NCBI RefSeq assembly: GCF_001953865.1
Contig: NZ_MQUQ01000005.1
Location: forward strand, 321,401-385,400
Source of the DNA: Amycolatopsis coloradensis
GTDB taxonomy: Bacteria; Actinomycetota; Actinomycetes; Mycobacteriales; Pseudonocardiaceae
Length of the DNA stretch: 64,000 nucleotides
Direction: 5' to 3'
Numbering within the stretch: position 1 is the first letter of the stretch; each line of letters begins with the position of its first letter. Positions 17,395-26,600 of the stretch are shown here, piece after piece. The translations under genes and the position numbers were made by a program. The notes beneath the pieces are model-generated. The model was not told where the DNA came from. It saw only the letters and a program-made list of their open reading frames with translations, and searched no databases.

Positions 17395-17491
17395 GCACGG
17401 TGGGACGTAAGCGTTCCGTCACACTTGGACAGGGATGACAGGAGCGCCGTGGCGCGTTCTACTGGATACCAACGACCAGAGGAGATTTACC

Positions 17492-17986
17492 GTGACGGAA
17501 AAGGCTGTTCTCGCGGGCGGCTGCTTCTGGGGCATGCAGGACCTGTTCCGGCGGCACCCCGGAGTCGTCTCCACCAGGGTCGGCTACACCGGTGGAGACG
17601 TGCCCAACGCGACCTACCGCAACCACGGCTCGCACGCCGAAGGCATCGAGATCGTCTTCGACCCGGCGCGGCTCACCTATCGCCAGATCCTGGAGTTCTT
17701 CTTCCAGATCCACGACCCGACAACGCGTGATCGTCAGGGCAACGACATCGGCGTCAGCTACCGGTCGGCGATCTACTACACCGACGACACCCAGAAACAG
17801 GTCGCCGAAGAGACGATCGCCGACGTCGACGCCTCCGGCAAATGGCCGGGCAAGGTCGTCACCGAAGTGACCCAGGTCGGCGACTTCTGGGAAGCCGAAC
17901 CCGAGCACCAGGACTATCTGGAGCGCATCCCCAACGGCTACACCTGCCACTACGTTCGGCCGGAATGGCAGCTGGGCGAGCGCTGA
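17492..17986 (+). CDS. msrA: Peptide methionine-(S)-S-oxide reductase MsrA
   Basis: 164 residues from a GTG with an AGAGGAGA ribosome site. The catalytic GGCFWGMQ (Cys11) is at the N-terminus, followed by the typical [20 protein letters not shown] (usually YE.V.SG.TGHAE) and [18 protein letters not shown] core. MsrA reduces methionine-S-sulfoxide residues using thioredoxin. Length and motifs are standard. It is convergent with the pRiA4b-type gene at 17988. Confidence 0.95.
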   Translation: MTEKAVLAGGCFWGMQDLFRRHPGVVSTRVGYTGGDVPNATYRNHGSHAEGIEIVFDPARLTYRQILEFFFQIHDPTTRDRQGNDIGVSYRSAIYYTDDTQKQVAEETIADVDASGKWPGKVVTEVTQVGDFWEAEPEHQDYLERIPNGYTCHYVRPEWQLGER

Positions 17987-17987
17987 G

Positions 17988-19229
17988 CTATGCCATGGCG
18001 GTGAGGCTCTGATTGGCTTCGTCGAGGTCGAAGCCCGCGGGGTCGAACCGGCTGGGGTCTTCGAGGCCTAGCCAGTGGAGGACGTCCTGGTGTTCCTCGT
18101 GGCGGGGATCGCCGAGGATCTGGATCAGCCGCGCGTAACCCCCGGTGCCGCCGACGTCCTCCGGCGGGCACGCCGCCTGGCCCGCGACACAGCGCGGGTA
18201 GTGCCCGTCGGCCGTGGCGGCCGTGGCTTCCTCGACGAGGATCTCGTGGTCCCAGCCGTCTCCGAAGTCGTAGGTGTACAAGAGGCGGCCACCAGGCTTC
18301 ACCAGTTCGTCCAGCCGTACTTGCCGTTCGTCACGGTATTGCAGCTCAGGGTCGGCCTCGCCGTAGTGGGTCTGCCCGTCGAGGAAGTAGTGCAGGTGGT
18401 AGTTCTCCCAGCCCATCGCGGCCTGGACGACGGCGTGCAGCCGGTCGAGCCGGATGGCCGCCGGAACCAGCACCCGTCGCCACACCGGGAGACCTTCGAT
18501 GTTCAGCAAGGTGATCTTCACCTGGTAGATCGGATCACCGGCTTCAGGCGCGCCCGATAGCTTTCGCATGCCCGACCGGCCGAGCTCGGTCAGCTCCGCG
18601 GATTCGTCCTGGAGGGTCACCGCCCCCAGCCGCCGCAGGACCTCGAGTGTTTCCTTGGTGTCGCGGTCAGTCGTGATGCGCAATGCCTCGCGTTGAAGTT
18701 CGGTGACGTCGTCCAGGACGTAAGGCGCGCTCACCACATTCCAGACGGTCGTGCGCAAAGTCGCGATGCCGACAGCGCCGTCCGCTTGGTACAACGAGGT
18801 CAAGACCGCACTGCTGCCGTCGGCGAATTCCGGGCGCAGCAAGGACTCACCGAAGCCCGAGGGCAGAAAGGCCTGGCCAAGCTGGTCTAACCCGGCGAAC
18901 AGCGCGAGCCACAGCGCCTCTGGGTCGTCAAGCAGGGCCCGATTCTTCTTCACCGGCACCAGTCGCTGCCCCGTTTTGCGGACCAGCCGCGCCACCTTGG
19001 CGCATTCCACGACGAGCGCCAGGTCGAGCAGGTCCTCGCTCGACCTGGTCCGGTACACGCGGTCGCCGATGACCGGGTCGATCACGTCACCGGTGCCCAG
19101 CAACGACACCAGCGTCCTGGCGTCGACCAAGGTGATGCGCCCGGTCTGGGTGAGCTTGCGCCCCGTGCCCACCCATCCGGTGAACGTGCGCACCTGCTCG
19201 ACCAGTTCGGACTTCGCCGCGAAATCCAT
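17988..19229 (-). CDS. Plasmid pRiA4b ORF-3-type protein
   Basis: 413 residues from the ATG at 19229. The C-terminal half (about 240-400) is the pRiA4b ORF-3 domain: YQVKITLLNIEGLPVWRRV, a central AMGWENYHLHYF and TYDFGDGWDHEI, all hallmark strings. The N-terminal half (about 1-230) is helical and carries no recognised domain. Members are widespread in actinobacteria; the biochemical role is unknown. Not part of an obvious operon. Confidence 0.85.
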   Translation of the reverse strand: MDFAAKSELVEQVRTFTGWVGTGRKLTQTGRITLVDARTLVSLLGTGDVIDPVIGDRVYRTRSSEDLLDLALVVECAKVARLVRKTGQRLVPVKKNRALLDDPEALWLALFAGLDQLGQAFLPSGFGESLLRPEFADGSSAVLTSLYQADGAVGIATLRTTVWNVVSAPYVLDDVTELQREALRITTDRDTKETLEVLRRLGAVTLQDESAELTELGRSGMRKLSGAPEAGDPIYQVKITLLNIEGLPVWRRVLVPAAIRLDRLHAVVQAAMGWENYHLHYFLDGQTHYGEADPELQYRDERQVRLDELVKPGGRLLYTYDFGDGWDHEILVEEATAATADGHYPRCVAGQAACPPEDVGGTGGYARLIQILGDPRHEEHQDVLHWLGLEDPSRFDPAGFDLDEANQSLTAMA

Positions 19230-19386
19230 GCCGTGAAGTCTAGGTTCCGGCTTCCGCGACCGCGGTCTCGCGGTGATGTCGAGCCAAGCCAAAATGTGAG
19301 GCAAGTCACGTCTTATTTGTCCGGTTACCGGGGGTCTCCGCCCCGCCATGATGCGAGCACCGAGTTCGACATCGTGAGGAGACTCC

Positions 19387-20550
19387 ATGACCGACAAGGC
19401 GGATATTCCGCTGTTTCCGATGCCGCGCGCGGCGGGTTGCCCCTTCGACCCGCCGCCGGAATTGACCCGGCTCGCCGACCGGGCGCCGGTGTCGCGGGTG
19501 AGGCTGTGGGACGGCAGTACGCCGTGGCTGGTCACCCGTTACGAGGACGTGCGAGCGGTCCTGGCCGATCCGCGGATCAGCGTCGACGCCACGCGGCCTG
19601 GCTTTCCGCACACCAACGCGGTGAGCAAGGCGCGCGACACGCGGATGAAGACCCTGATGCAGCTGGATCCGCCGGAACACACCGCCCAGCGGCGATTGCT
19701 GACCTCGGAATTCACGATCAAGAAGATGGAGGCCTTGCGGCCCAGGATCCAGCAGATCGTCGACGACCACATCGATGCCATCCTCGCCGGTCCGAAGCCG
19801 GTGGATCTGGTGGAGGCGCTGGCCTTGCCGGTCCCCTCGCGGGTCATCTGCGAACTGCTAGGCGTGCCCTACGCCGACCGTGAGTTCTTCCAGGGAGTGG
19901 CCCGCACGCTGGTCATGGACCAGTCCGATCCCGAACAGGCGATGGCCGCCAGCGAGGAGCTGAACGCCTACCTGGAGGCGCTGGCGGTCACGAAGAACGC
20001 GGACATGCTCGGCGCCCTGGCCGTCGATGGCGCGATGACGCCACGCGAGATCGCCATGCTTGGCCAGCTCCTCCTGGTGGCCGGGCATGACACCACCGCC
20101 GCCATGATCGCTTTGGGCACGATCGCGCTCCTGACGCGTCCGGATCTCCGTGACGGCGACGACTCCGCGGTGGTGGAGGAACTCCTCCGGTACTTGTCGA
20201 TCACTCACACCGAAGCCCGTCGTGTCGCGCGCGAGGACCTGGAAATCGGCGGCAAGCTCATCCGCGCCGGCGAAGGTGTCATCGCGGTGAAGAGCACCGC
20301 GAACCGGGATCCCTCGGCCTTTTCAGACCCCGGCACACTCCAGGTTCGCAACGCCCGCCACCACGTCGCCTTCGGCTACGGCAGGCACCTGTGTCTAGGC
20401 GCTCCACTGGCTCGTGTGGAGCTACAGGTCGTCTACGGCACTCTCCGTCGCCGCATGCCGACCTTGGCACTGGCCATACCGCCAGAAGAGCTGCGATACA
20501 ACGAGAACGCGATCTTCTACACGGTGCGGGAGCTGCCCGTCACCTGGTAA
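19387..20550 (+). CDS. Cytochrome P450
   Basis: 387 residues, a normal length for a soluble bacterial P450. Visible: LDPPEHTAQRRL (C-helix, His/Arg heme-propionate contacts) near residue 95, I-helix AGHDTTA near 233-239, E-x-x-R as EELLR near 264, and the heme loop FGYGRHLCLGAPLARVE with Cys336 as axial ligand. It hydroxylates or otherwise oxidises an unknown substrate with a ferredoxin/reductase pair not encoded here. Its last 34 bases overlap the convergent TetR gene tail to tail. Confidence 0.95.
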   Translation: MTDKADIPLFPMPRAAGCPFDPPPELTRLADRAPVSRVRLWDGSTPWLVTRYEDVRAVLADPRISVDATRPGFPHTNAVSKARDTRMKTLMQLDPPEHTAQRRLLTSEFTIKKMEALRPRIQQIVDDHIDAILAGPKPVDLVEALALPVPSRVICELLGVPYADREFFQGVARTLVMDQSDPEQAMAASEELNAYLEALAVTKNADMLGALAVDGAMTPREIAMLGQLLLVAGHDTTAAMIALGTIALLTRPDLRDGDDSAVVEELLRYLSITHTEARRVAREDLEIGGKLIRAGEGVIAVKSTANRDPSAFSDPGTLQVRNARHHVAFGYGRHLCLGAPLARVELQVVYGTLRRRMPTLALAIPPEELRYNENAIFYTVRELPVTW

Positions 20551-21113
20551 AGGTCACTCAGACCCGCTTTGACTTGTTCCGGCGTCATGCCGTCCTGTCG
20601 CAGGTAGGCGTACTGGGCCGCCGCCAGCGGTGCGAGCAGCGCCTCCGCCCGGAATCGCGCATCCGCGGTCGGCTCGATCTCGCTGATCAGCGCGACCAGG
20701 TGACTGCGGTGCAGCCGGTACGCGCCGGTCACGAACCGGGCCATCGGTGTCTCGGTCTCCGCGACCATCAGCAGGGGTCCGTGCGCCTCAAGCCTGTCGA
20801 CGTACGCGCTGATGAACGCCCTGAGTCGTTCCTTCGGCGCCGCCCCCGGCCCCAACGGGGGCGGCCCGCTGATGAACGACTCCTGGAACTCGCGCTCGTT
20901 CTGGTCCAGAAGCGCCTGCGCCAACGCGCCCTTGTCCGGAAACCGCCGGTACACCGTCCCGATCCCGACGCCCGCCTCCGCCGCGACCTCGTCCAACGCG
21001 AGCCCCTCGACCCCCTTGGCCGCCACGAGCTCGGCCGCGGCCCGGACGATCTTCTGCCGGTTGCGAGCCGCGTCCGCCCGCTCGACCGGGCCGGATCCTG
21101 CGATGGGAAGCAC
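20517..21113 (-). CDS. TetR-family regulator
   Basis: 198 residues. HTH at about 18-62 with LDEVAAEAGVGIGTVYRRFP; helical C-terminal domain. It is divergent from a (frameshifted) cupin gene at 21192, with a 16-bp inverted repeat in the gap that is very probably its operator. Its 3' end overlaps the P450 gene on the other strand. Confidence 0.88.
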   Translation of the reverse strand: MLPIAGSGPVERADAARNRQKIVRAAAELVAAKGVEGLALDEVAAEAGVGIGTVYRRFPDKGALAQALLDQNEREFQESFISGPPPLGPGAAPKERLRAFISAYVDRLEAHGPLLMVAETETPMARFVTGAYRLHRSHLVALISEIEPTADARFRAEALLAPLAAAQYAYLRQDGMTPEQVKAGLSDLYQVTGSSRTV

Positions 21114-21135
21114 GCGGTGAGTTTAGTCGGTGGAC

Positions 21136-21179
21136 AAGTGGAACTTTCTCCGCTTAACTAAGTGGAGAAAGTTCCACTT
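21136..21179. promoter_or_regulatory. Inverted-repeat TetR operator upstream of cupin
   Basis: AAGTGGAACTTTCTCC (21136-21151) is matched by its exact reverse complement at 21164-21179, 12 bases apart. The right part also forms a shorter palindrome (AAGTGGA and TCCACTT, 21160-21179). It fills the space between the divergent TetR (start 21113) and cupin (start 21192) genes and overlaps the expected core promoters. Confidence 0.75.
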
Positions 21180-21191
21180 AAGGAGACTTGG

Positions 21192-21577
21192 ATGTCCGTC
21201 GAACACTTCACGAGCGCCGGCGCTTCGACCTGGTTCCAGCGGCTTGACCAGCAGATCTTCCTCGCCGACGTTCTCTCTGAGGACAGCAACGCGGCGATGT
21301 CCGTCGGTTCGGGCGCTACCGGAAGGGGGAGAAGAACCCGTGGAAGATGACCTACGACGAGGCTCTCGTCATCACGTCGGGCACTTTCACCGTCGAAGGG
21401 CCCTCAGGGCCGGTGACGGCTCGCGCCGGTGAGGTGATCTACCTGCGTGCCGGAACCGAAGTCGTCTACGTCGCCGAGGAGGACACGGAACTGGTCTACG
21501 TCACCTATCCGCACTGGCTGGCGGCGACCGAAGCCTCCGCCGAAGCGCACCGCCTCGACGACTTCCACGAGGCCTGA
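21192..21577 (+). pseudogene. Frameshifted cupin (EutQ-like) gene
   Basis: The first frame (from ATG 21192, good AGGAGA ribosome site) reads MSVEHFTSAGASTWFQRLDQ and on to AAMSVG; after about 21309 the matching continuation, FGRYRKGEKNPWKMTYDEAL, lies in another frame and runs to the stop at 21577. One extra base in GGTTCGGG (21306-21313) would restore a continuous 129-residue cupin with the EutQ-like W-x-M-x-Y-D-E-A and VTARAGEVIYLRAGTEV barrel strands. So this is a recent frameshift or a sequencing error. Cupin barrels of this type bind small ligands; the specific role is unknown. Confidence 0.8.
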
Positions 21578-21740
21578 GGTTCGGAAAACGCGTTATCGCG
21601 CGGTTTCGAATACGAATTCAATTGAATTCGGCGTGTTCTGGTTCATGAACTTGATTGTTGCTTGGTGGGTGCGGACTATCAGGATCGATTGCTATCCTGC
21701 GGCGTAATCTTGATCGCCAAGATCGCTGGAGGGTTCCGGA

Positions 21741-22463
21741 ATGGGGCGGAAGAAAGCGACGTCGACTGGTCCTCCTCCGTGGACCCAGCGCGACGAGGCG
21801 TTGCGGTACACCTGCTATCTCGCGGCCATGGTCGCGGGTGGACACGACCTCAGCCTGACACCGGAAGTGCTCGCTCCCTTTCCGGCCGTCAACGCCGATG
21901 ATGAGCGGCTGTGGGCCGTCGGGCAATTCATCCTGTCCGATTTCCGGGCGTTGGGAAATGGAAGCTGGCAGGTCAATACGCCGATGGTCGTCGGCACTGG
22001 GGCGGTGGGGTTGGGTTTGGTCGCCGGATCGCTGATCGGTGGGGCTGTCGCCAAGTCCCGGGCGCGCGCGGCGGCGCAGGCGGCTGCCGTTCCTCGATGG
22101 GTGCCGATGGATCGAGGTTCCGTCTATGCCAGCAGCTACGGCTTCTACCTGTACACGCCACAGGTGTTTCGGTGGCGCTGGAGCGCCATGACCGCGGCGA
22201 GCATCGTGGCTCCGGCGACGTTGCATTTCGCCGGGGACAGCGCTAGTGGCCCGATCTCGTGGCTTCTGCAGTCGGACTACGCGGAGCTGTTGTTCGTGAT
22301 CTGGGCTCTCAATCAACATCCTCAGCATCCGCAACTGGTGACGGGTGGCTGGCTGCCCCGAGGGTGGCTCCAGCACGCCCGGGCTCATGGCAGGCAGCCC
22401 GACATCGTTCCAGCACTCATGCCCGCCCTGCCGCCGGCGGACACTTCAGTGGCTGCCGACTGA
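21741..22463 (+). CDS. Hypothetical protein with a hydrophobic segment
   Basis: 240 residues from an ATG with a GCTGGAGGG ribosome site. A glycine-rich hydrophobic segment (about 84-104, TGAVGLGLVAGSLIGGAVA) may span the membrane; the flanks are soluble-looking with no recognised domain, and the C-terminus is rich in His, Pro and Trp. Its last 18 bases overlap the convergent jetD2 gene. Confidence 0.65.
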   Translation: MGRKKATSTGPPPWTQRDEALRYTCYLAAMVAGGHDLSLTPEVLAPFPAVNADDERLWAVGQFILSDFRALGNGSWQVNTPMVVGTGAVGLGLVAGSLIGGAVAKSRARAAAQAAAVPRWVPMDRGSVYASSYGFYLYTPQVFRWRWSAMTAASIVAPATLHFAGDSASGPISWLLQSDYAELLFVIWALNQHPQHPQLVTGGWLPRGWLQHARAHGRQPDIVPALMPALPPADTSVAAD

Positions 22464-23690
22464 ATCGGCGAGAGCTCGCAAGTCGTCCATCAGGGCAGGC
22501 AACATCAGTTCTTCCTCGATGCGCAGGCCGCGCAGCTCCATCGCCGCACGGAGTCCGGTGTCCCAGGTGGCCTCCACCGGCCTGCCGGTCAGCTCGCCAC
22601 CGGTCGCCGTCGCCGCGGTATACGTGGTGGCGTCGAACCGCCACGGCTGCCAAGCGACCCGGCCACGCAGTGTGTTGCCGATCCGGATGCCACCCCAATC
22701 GAAGTCACCGTGATACCTGAACCGGGCACCGTCCGCGATGAGCAGGTCGAGCAGACGCCACACGGCAGCGGACGGCTGGCCGCTCACGCACACCAGAGGA
22801 GGGCAGCGGGGGCCCAGTTCGTCGGCTGCCGAGGCCAGGACTATCGGGTTCTCACAGACCGACACGATCTCGCCTCCGGCTCCGAGATCAGCGAGTGACA
22901 GCTGACGCAAGGTCAGAACGCAGGGTTCCCCGGTTTCCTTGGCCAGTGCGAGGATCCGGCCCGTCACCGTCTCGCCGCCGCCGGGCAAACCGAGGCACAA
23001 CACGGACGACGACAGCTCGTCGCGGTGCACACCGACCGCCGCCCAGGAAGTACGGCGTTCGCCCGCCGTTCCGTCTCCCGCCGGTGGTGTGCCACGGAGG
23101 ACTCTCGCCGCCGAGAGGACGATCGTCGCCAAGGGGCGCCCGTCGTCCAGGCCGTGCGCGTCGCCCGTGGTTTCCGCCGCGAGGCGGCCCAACGCGATGC
23201 CCTCCGAGGGCAGCTCGGCGAGTACGCGGACCGCGGCGGTGATCAACGCCGAAGCGCTCCCCGGATCGGAAGCCAACCTCCGGACCAGGCCGGTGGCGTC
23301 CAACCAGCCGCGCCAAGTCACCAAAGCCGGACGTCGTGCGACCAGCTTGTCCAAGGGCAGGTACGCCGCCGCCCATGCCGCGGCTTCGGTCGCCCGGTCC
23401 GGTACGGTTCCGATCAGCAGCCGGGTCGCGTCGGCGAGCCCGTCCGGTGCCGAACCGCTGCGCCGGAGCACCGCGTCGACTTCATCGAGAGAAACGCTCA
23501 GGGAGCTACCGGTACCGGCCCGGCGGCCGAGCAACCGCTCGATGGCCCTGCGCTGGTCCTGTGTCGCCGAACCGAGGGTGACGATTCCGCTCAACGGCTT
23601 GCCGGTGACCATCCTTCTGCGCAAGCGATCGAGCAGCCACGCCGTCTCTTCACCGCCCAAGAGCCTGCGGAGGCGGTCAAGATCGGCCAT
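22446..23690 (-). CDS. jetD: Jet2 TIGR02679/DUF2399 protein (JetD)
   Basis: 414 residues; the ATG (23690) shares one base with the jetC2 stop (TGATG). The N-terminal half is the TIGR02679 helical part (LGSATQDQRRAIERLLGR near residue 40). The C-terminal DUF2399 part is TOPRIM-like: an acidic EN turn (VCENPIVLASAADEL, about 285) and HGDFDWGG (about 335), the paired Asp motif that would bind metal. In Wadjet systems JetD is the TOPRIM-type nuclease subunit that cleaves extruded circular DNA. Only this copy exists for the two DUF2397-class operons in the window. Confidence 0.88.
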   Translation of the reverse strand: MADLDRLRRLLGGEETAWLLDRLRRRMVTGKPLSGIVTLGSATQDQRRAIERLLGRRAGTGSSLSVSLDEVDAVLRRSGSAPDGLADATRLLIGTVPDRATEAAAWAAAYLPLDKLVARRPALVTWRGWLDATGLVRRLASDPGSASALITAAVRVLAELPSEGIALGRLAAETTGDAHGLDDGRPLATIVLSAARVLRGTPPAGDGTAGERRTSWAAVGVHRDELSSSVLCLGLPGGGETVTGRILALAKETGEPCVLTLRQLSLADLGAGGEIVSVCENPIVLASAADELGPRCPPLVCVSGQPSAAVWRLLDLLIADGARFRYHGDFDWGGIRIGNTLRGRVAWQPWRFDATTYTAATATGGELTGRPVEATWDTGLRAAMELRGLRIEEELMLPALMDDLRALADSVGSH

Positions 23691-26600
23691 CAGGCACTCG
23701 GGACATACGGGATCGGCCGTCGCTCCTGGACCCGCTCGCGGCCGTTCCATCGCCAGGGCGTCACCAGCACGGCGTCGATTCCGTCGCGCCGGGCGAGCTG
23801 CGCGATGGCCAGACCGGGCACCTGCGGGTAGCAACCCCATTCGCGTTCGCTGGTCATCACGACGTCGAGGTCGAACGCCGCGAGCAGGCCGAGGCATTTG
23901 GCCCGTGAGTCGTCGTCGACACCGGCGAACGCTTCATCGAGCGCGACAAGACGTGGCGTGTGCGGATTGGCCGAAGACGAGTAGAACGAGGACGCCGCGG
24001 CGAAGAGGGGAACCGACGCGGCGAGCACCCGTTCGCCGCCGGAAGCCGGGCCGGTCGCCGACCGCCATTGTCCGTCCTGGTAGCGCTGGATCGCGAATTC
24101 GTGCCAACTCCGGTAGTCCAGCGCACGCGTCAGTTGTTCGACCCAGCCACCCGCCGCGTCCTCGGCGTGCTCGCGGTTGATCTGCTCCTGCAGGAACCGG
24201 CCGACGGCGTTCCGGTCTTCCGCGCTCCAGGCGTCGGCGATCTGCCGTAACAACCGGTCCCGCACGCGATCGAGTCCGTCGGGCGCCGTCCGCGAAGTAC
24301 GCCACTGCAACCGCAGGCGCATTCCGGTCGACGTCGGCCGGGCTTCCAGGTCGCCGTTGATGGACCGGACCTGGTCCTCGGCGTTGCCGATCAACTCTTG
24401 CAGCGTTCCCGCCACTTCGTTGATGAGGTGGTTCTCGAGGATCTCGCGTTCCTTCGCCGAAAGCAGGTTCGCCCGTTGCTCGTTCTCCACCTCCAACGCG
24501 GCCACCAGGGTCGGAATGTCCTGAGTGCGCCCTTGGAACAGCACATCGACCACGATGATCCCGTCCCGCACGGTCATGCCGACCGAGTGGCCGTGCCTCG
24601 ACAGCGCGTCGGTCAGCAGCTTGTGCTCGGCCGAAACGCGCTGCTGCACCAGCTCCCAAGGCCGGTCCGCGTCGTCCACGCCGTCCAGCGCGGCGTTGAT
24701 GGCCCGCGCGAGGGCGACCGCCGGATTGGGCGCCCATTCCTTGTCAGGGTCGGGAAAGTCCAATTCGGGAATGGCCGTCGTCAACAGTCCTGTCGTCGCG
24801 AAGGCCCGCAGCTCACCGATGGCCTGGTCACGTTCGGCCACGGCGGTCGCGATCGATTCCCGAAGCGTCACGCGCCGCCCGTTGGCCGTACCCCGCTCTT
24901 CGCGCACGACCTGTTCGTCTCTGCGCACCTGCTTTTCGCGGGCTTCTCGCTCATCCAGGTCCGTAGCGACCGCGGCCAGCTTCCGGTAGAGCTCATCGAC
25001 TCCCGCACCCGCGGTCTCGACCAGGACGCGGTGGCGTTCCGCGACGATCTCGGCTTCGGCGCGGGCGTTGACGGCCGACTCCCGCGCTTCGCCGTGGTGT
25101 TCGGCAGCGGCCAGCAGTTCGTCTTCCGCCTTGACCGCGTCCGCGCGGGCCCGAGCCAGTGCCCGCGCCGCGGGCCAAAGCCCGGCCAAGGCGACCCGGT
25201 AGTCACCAAGGGCTCCGCGAACCCGAGCCAGTTCCTCGAGATCCGTTGGCAGACCGACATCGCCGGCGAACTCGATGACCCTTTCGCGAGCCTGTTCGGC
25301 CTCGTCGGAGCATTCGCCGGAAACCACGACGGCTTCATCGAGGCGGACGTCGATCCGGCGTTTGGACTCGTGTTCACCGGCGAGTTTGACATGAGTGTCG
25401 CGGAGATCGTTGTCGTTCGGCTGAGCCCGGTGTTCAGCGGTGAGGGCGGCTCGCTGGGCGGTCAGCCTGTCCACGGCGTCCGCCAGCTCGGCAAGGTGCC
25501 GATCCAACCGGGCGGCCTCTTCGCGCAATCGCAGAATCCGTTCCCTGCGCGCGGCTTCGCGTGCGCCCTCGCCCAGGTAGCCGGCCTTGTCCTTGCGCCA
25601 CGCTCCACTCAACACGCCGACGGCGAACCTGCCGTCCACCGCGACCCAGGTGTCCGCACCAGGCCCGAGACCGATCGCGCGCAAGACCGTTTCGACCACG
25701 TCGTCGGCCAGGGCCGCGGCTTGGGGATCGGCCCGATCGATCGCCGGTGCGAGCACAGCGGTGAGGCCGCCTGCCGGGGCGGCGATACCGGGCTTGACGA
25801 CCACGTCGCCGGTCAACCTGCTGTGCAGCCCGCCATCCGGGGTCACCCAAGCATCGAGAATGCCCGCGGCCTCCAAAGCCGCTTCGAGTCCGGCTCGGTG
25901 CTCATCGTTGACGCCGGGGACGAAGTCCACGACTTTCCACAGCGGAGCGCCAGGGCGGTCGACTCGTGCTTCTTCGTCACGGGTGTACGGCCTTGGCGGA
26001 GCGTCATGCCCGCCTGCCTCCAGCCGTGCGATCTCATCGGCGATCGCTCGTCGCTCGTTCTCCGCCGCTGTTCGTTCGGCGTCCAGGGCTGCCTGCCTGC
26101 GACCGAATTCGGCGGTCGCCCGCAGCACCGCTTCTTCCACGGCTGACGCGGCCGGATTCGCGCCCGCGAGGGTCTCGGTCCACGCGTCAAGGGCGTCGAG
26201 CAGATCGTCCACATCGGACAGTCTGATCTGCTCCGTGCTCGCCGCATAGGAGCGGTAAGCGTCGACGAGTGCCGCACCGTGCTCGACGATGGCTGCTTCG
26301 GCCACGGTGATCCGCTCAGCGGCGCCCTGCTGTTCGGCGGTGATCCGGTCCACGCTTTCGCGTGCCGAACGCAACGCGGCTTCGGATTGTGTCGCGGCGT
26401 TGAGCAGCCGCTGCAGCTGGTCGACAGCGTTGCCCTGCCGTTCGATGAGCGCCTGCCCGGCACGCTCATCTTCGTCGGCGACGACAGCGGCATGCCCCTC
26501 GGCCACGTAGGCCGCCTCGGCGGCTTCCTGGGCGATGTCCTTGGCCTGCTCCAAAACCGCGAGGTCGGCGGCGGTCGTTCGCCGTGCCGTTTCGGCTTGC

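Noticed and set aside
24398-26146. 582-codon plus-strand frame inside jetC2
   Set aside because: Antisense shadow of the SMC coiled coil; no motifs, no ribosome site.
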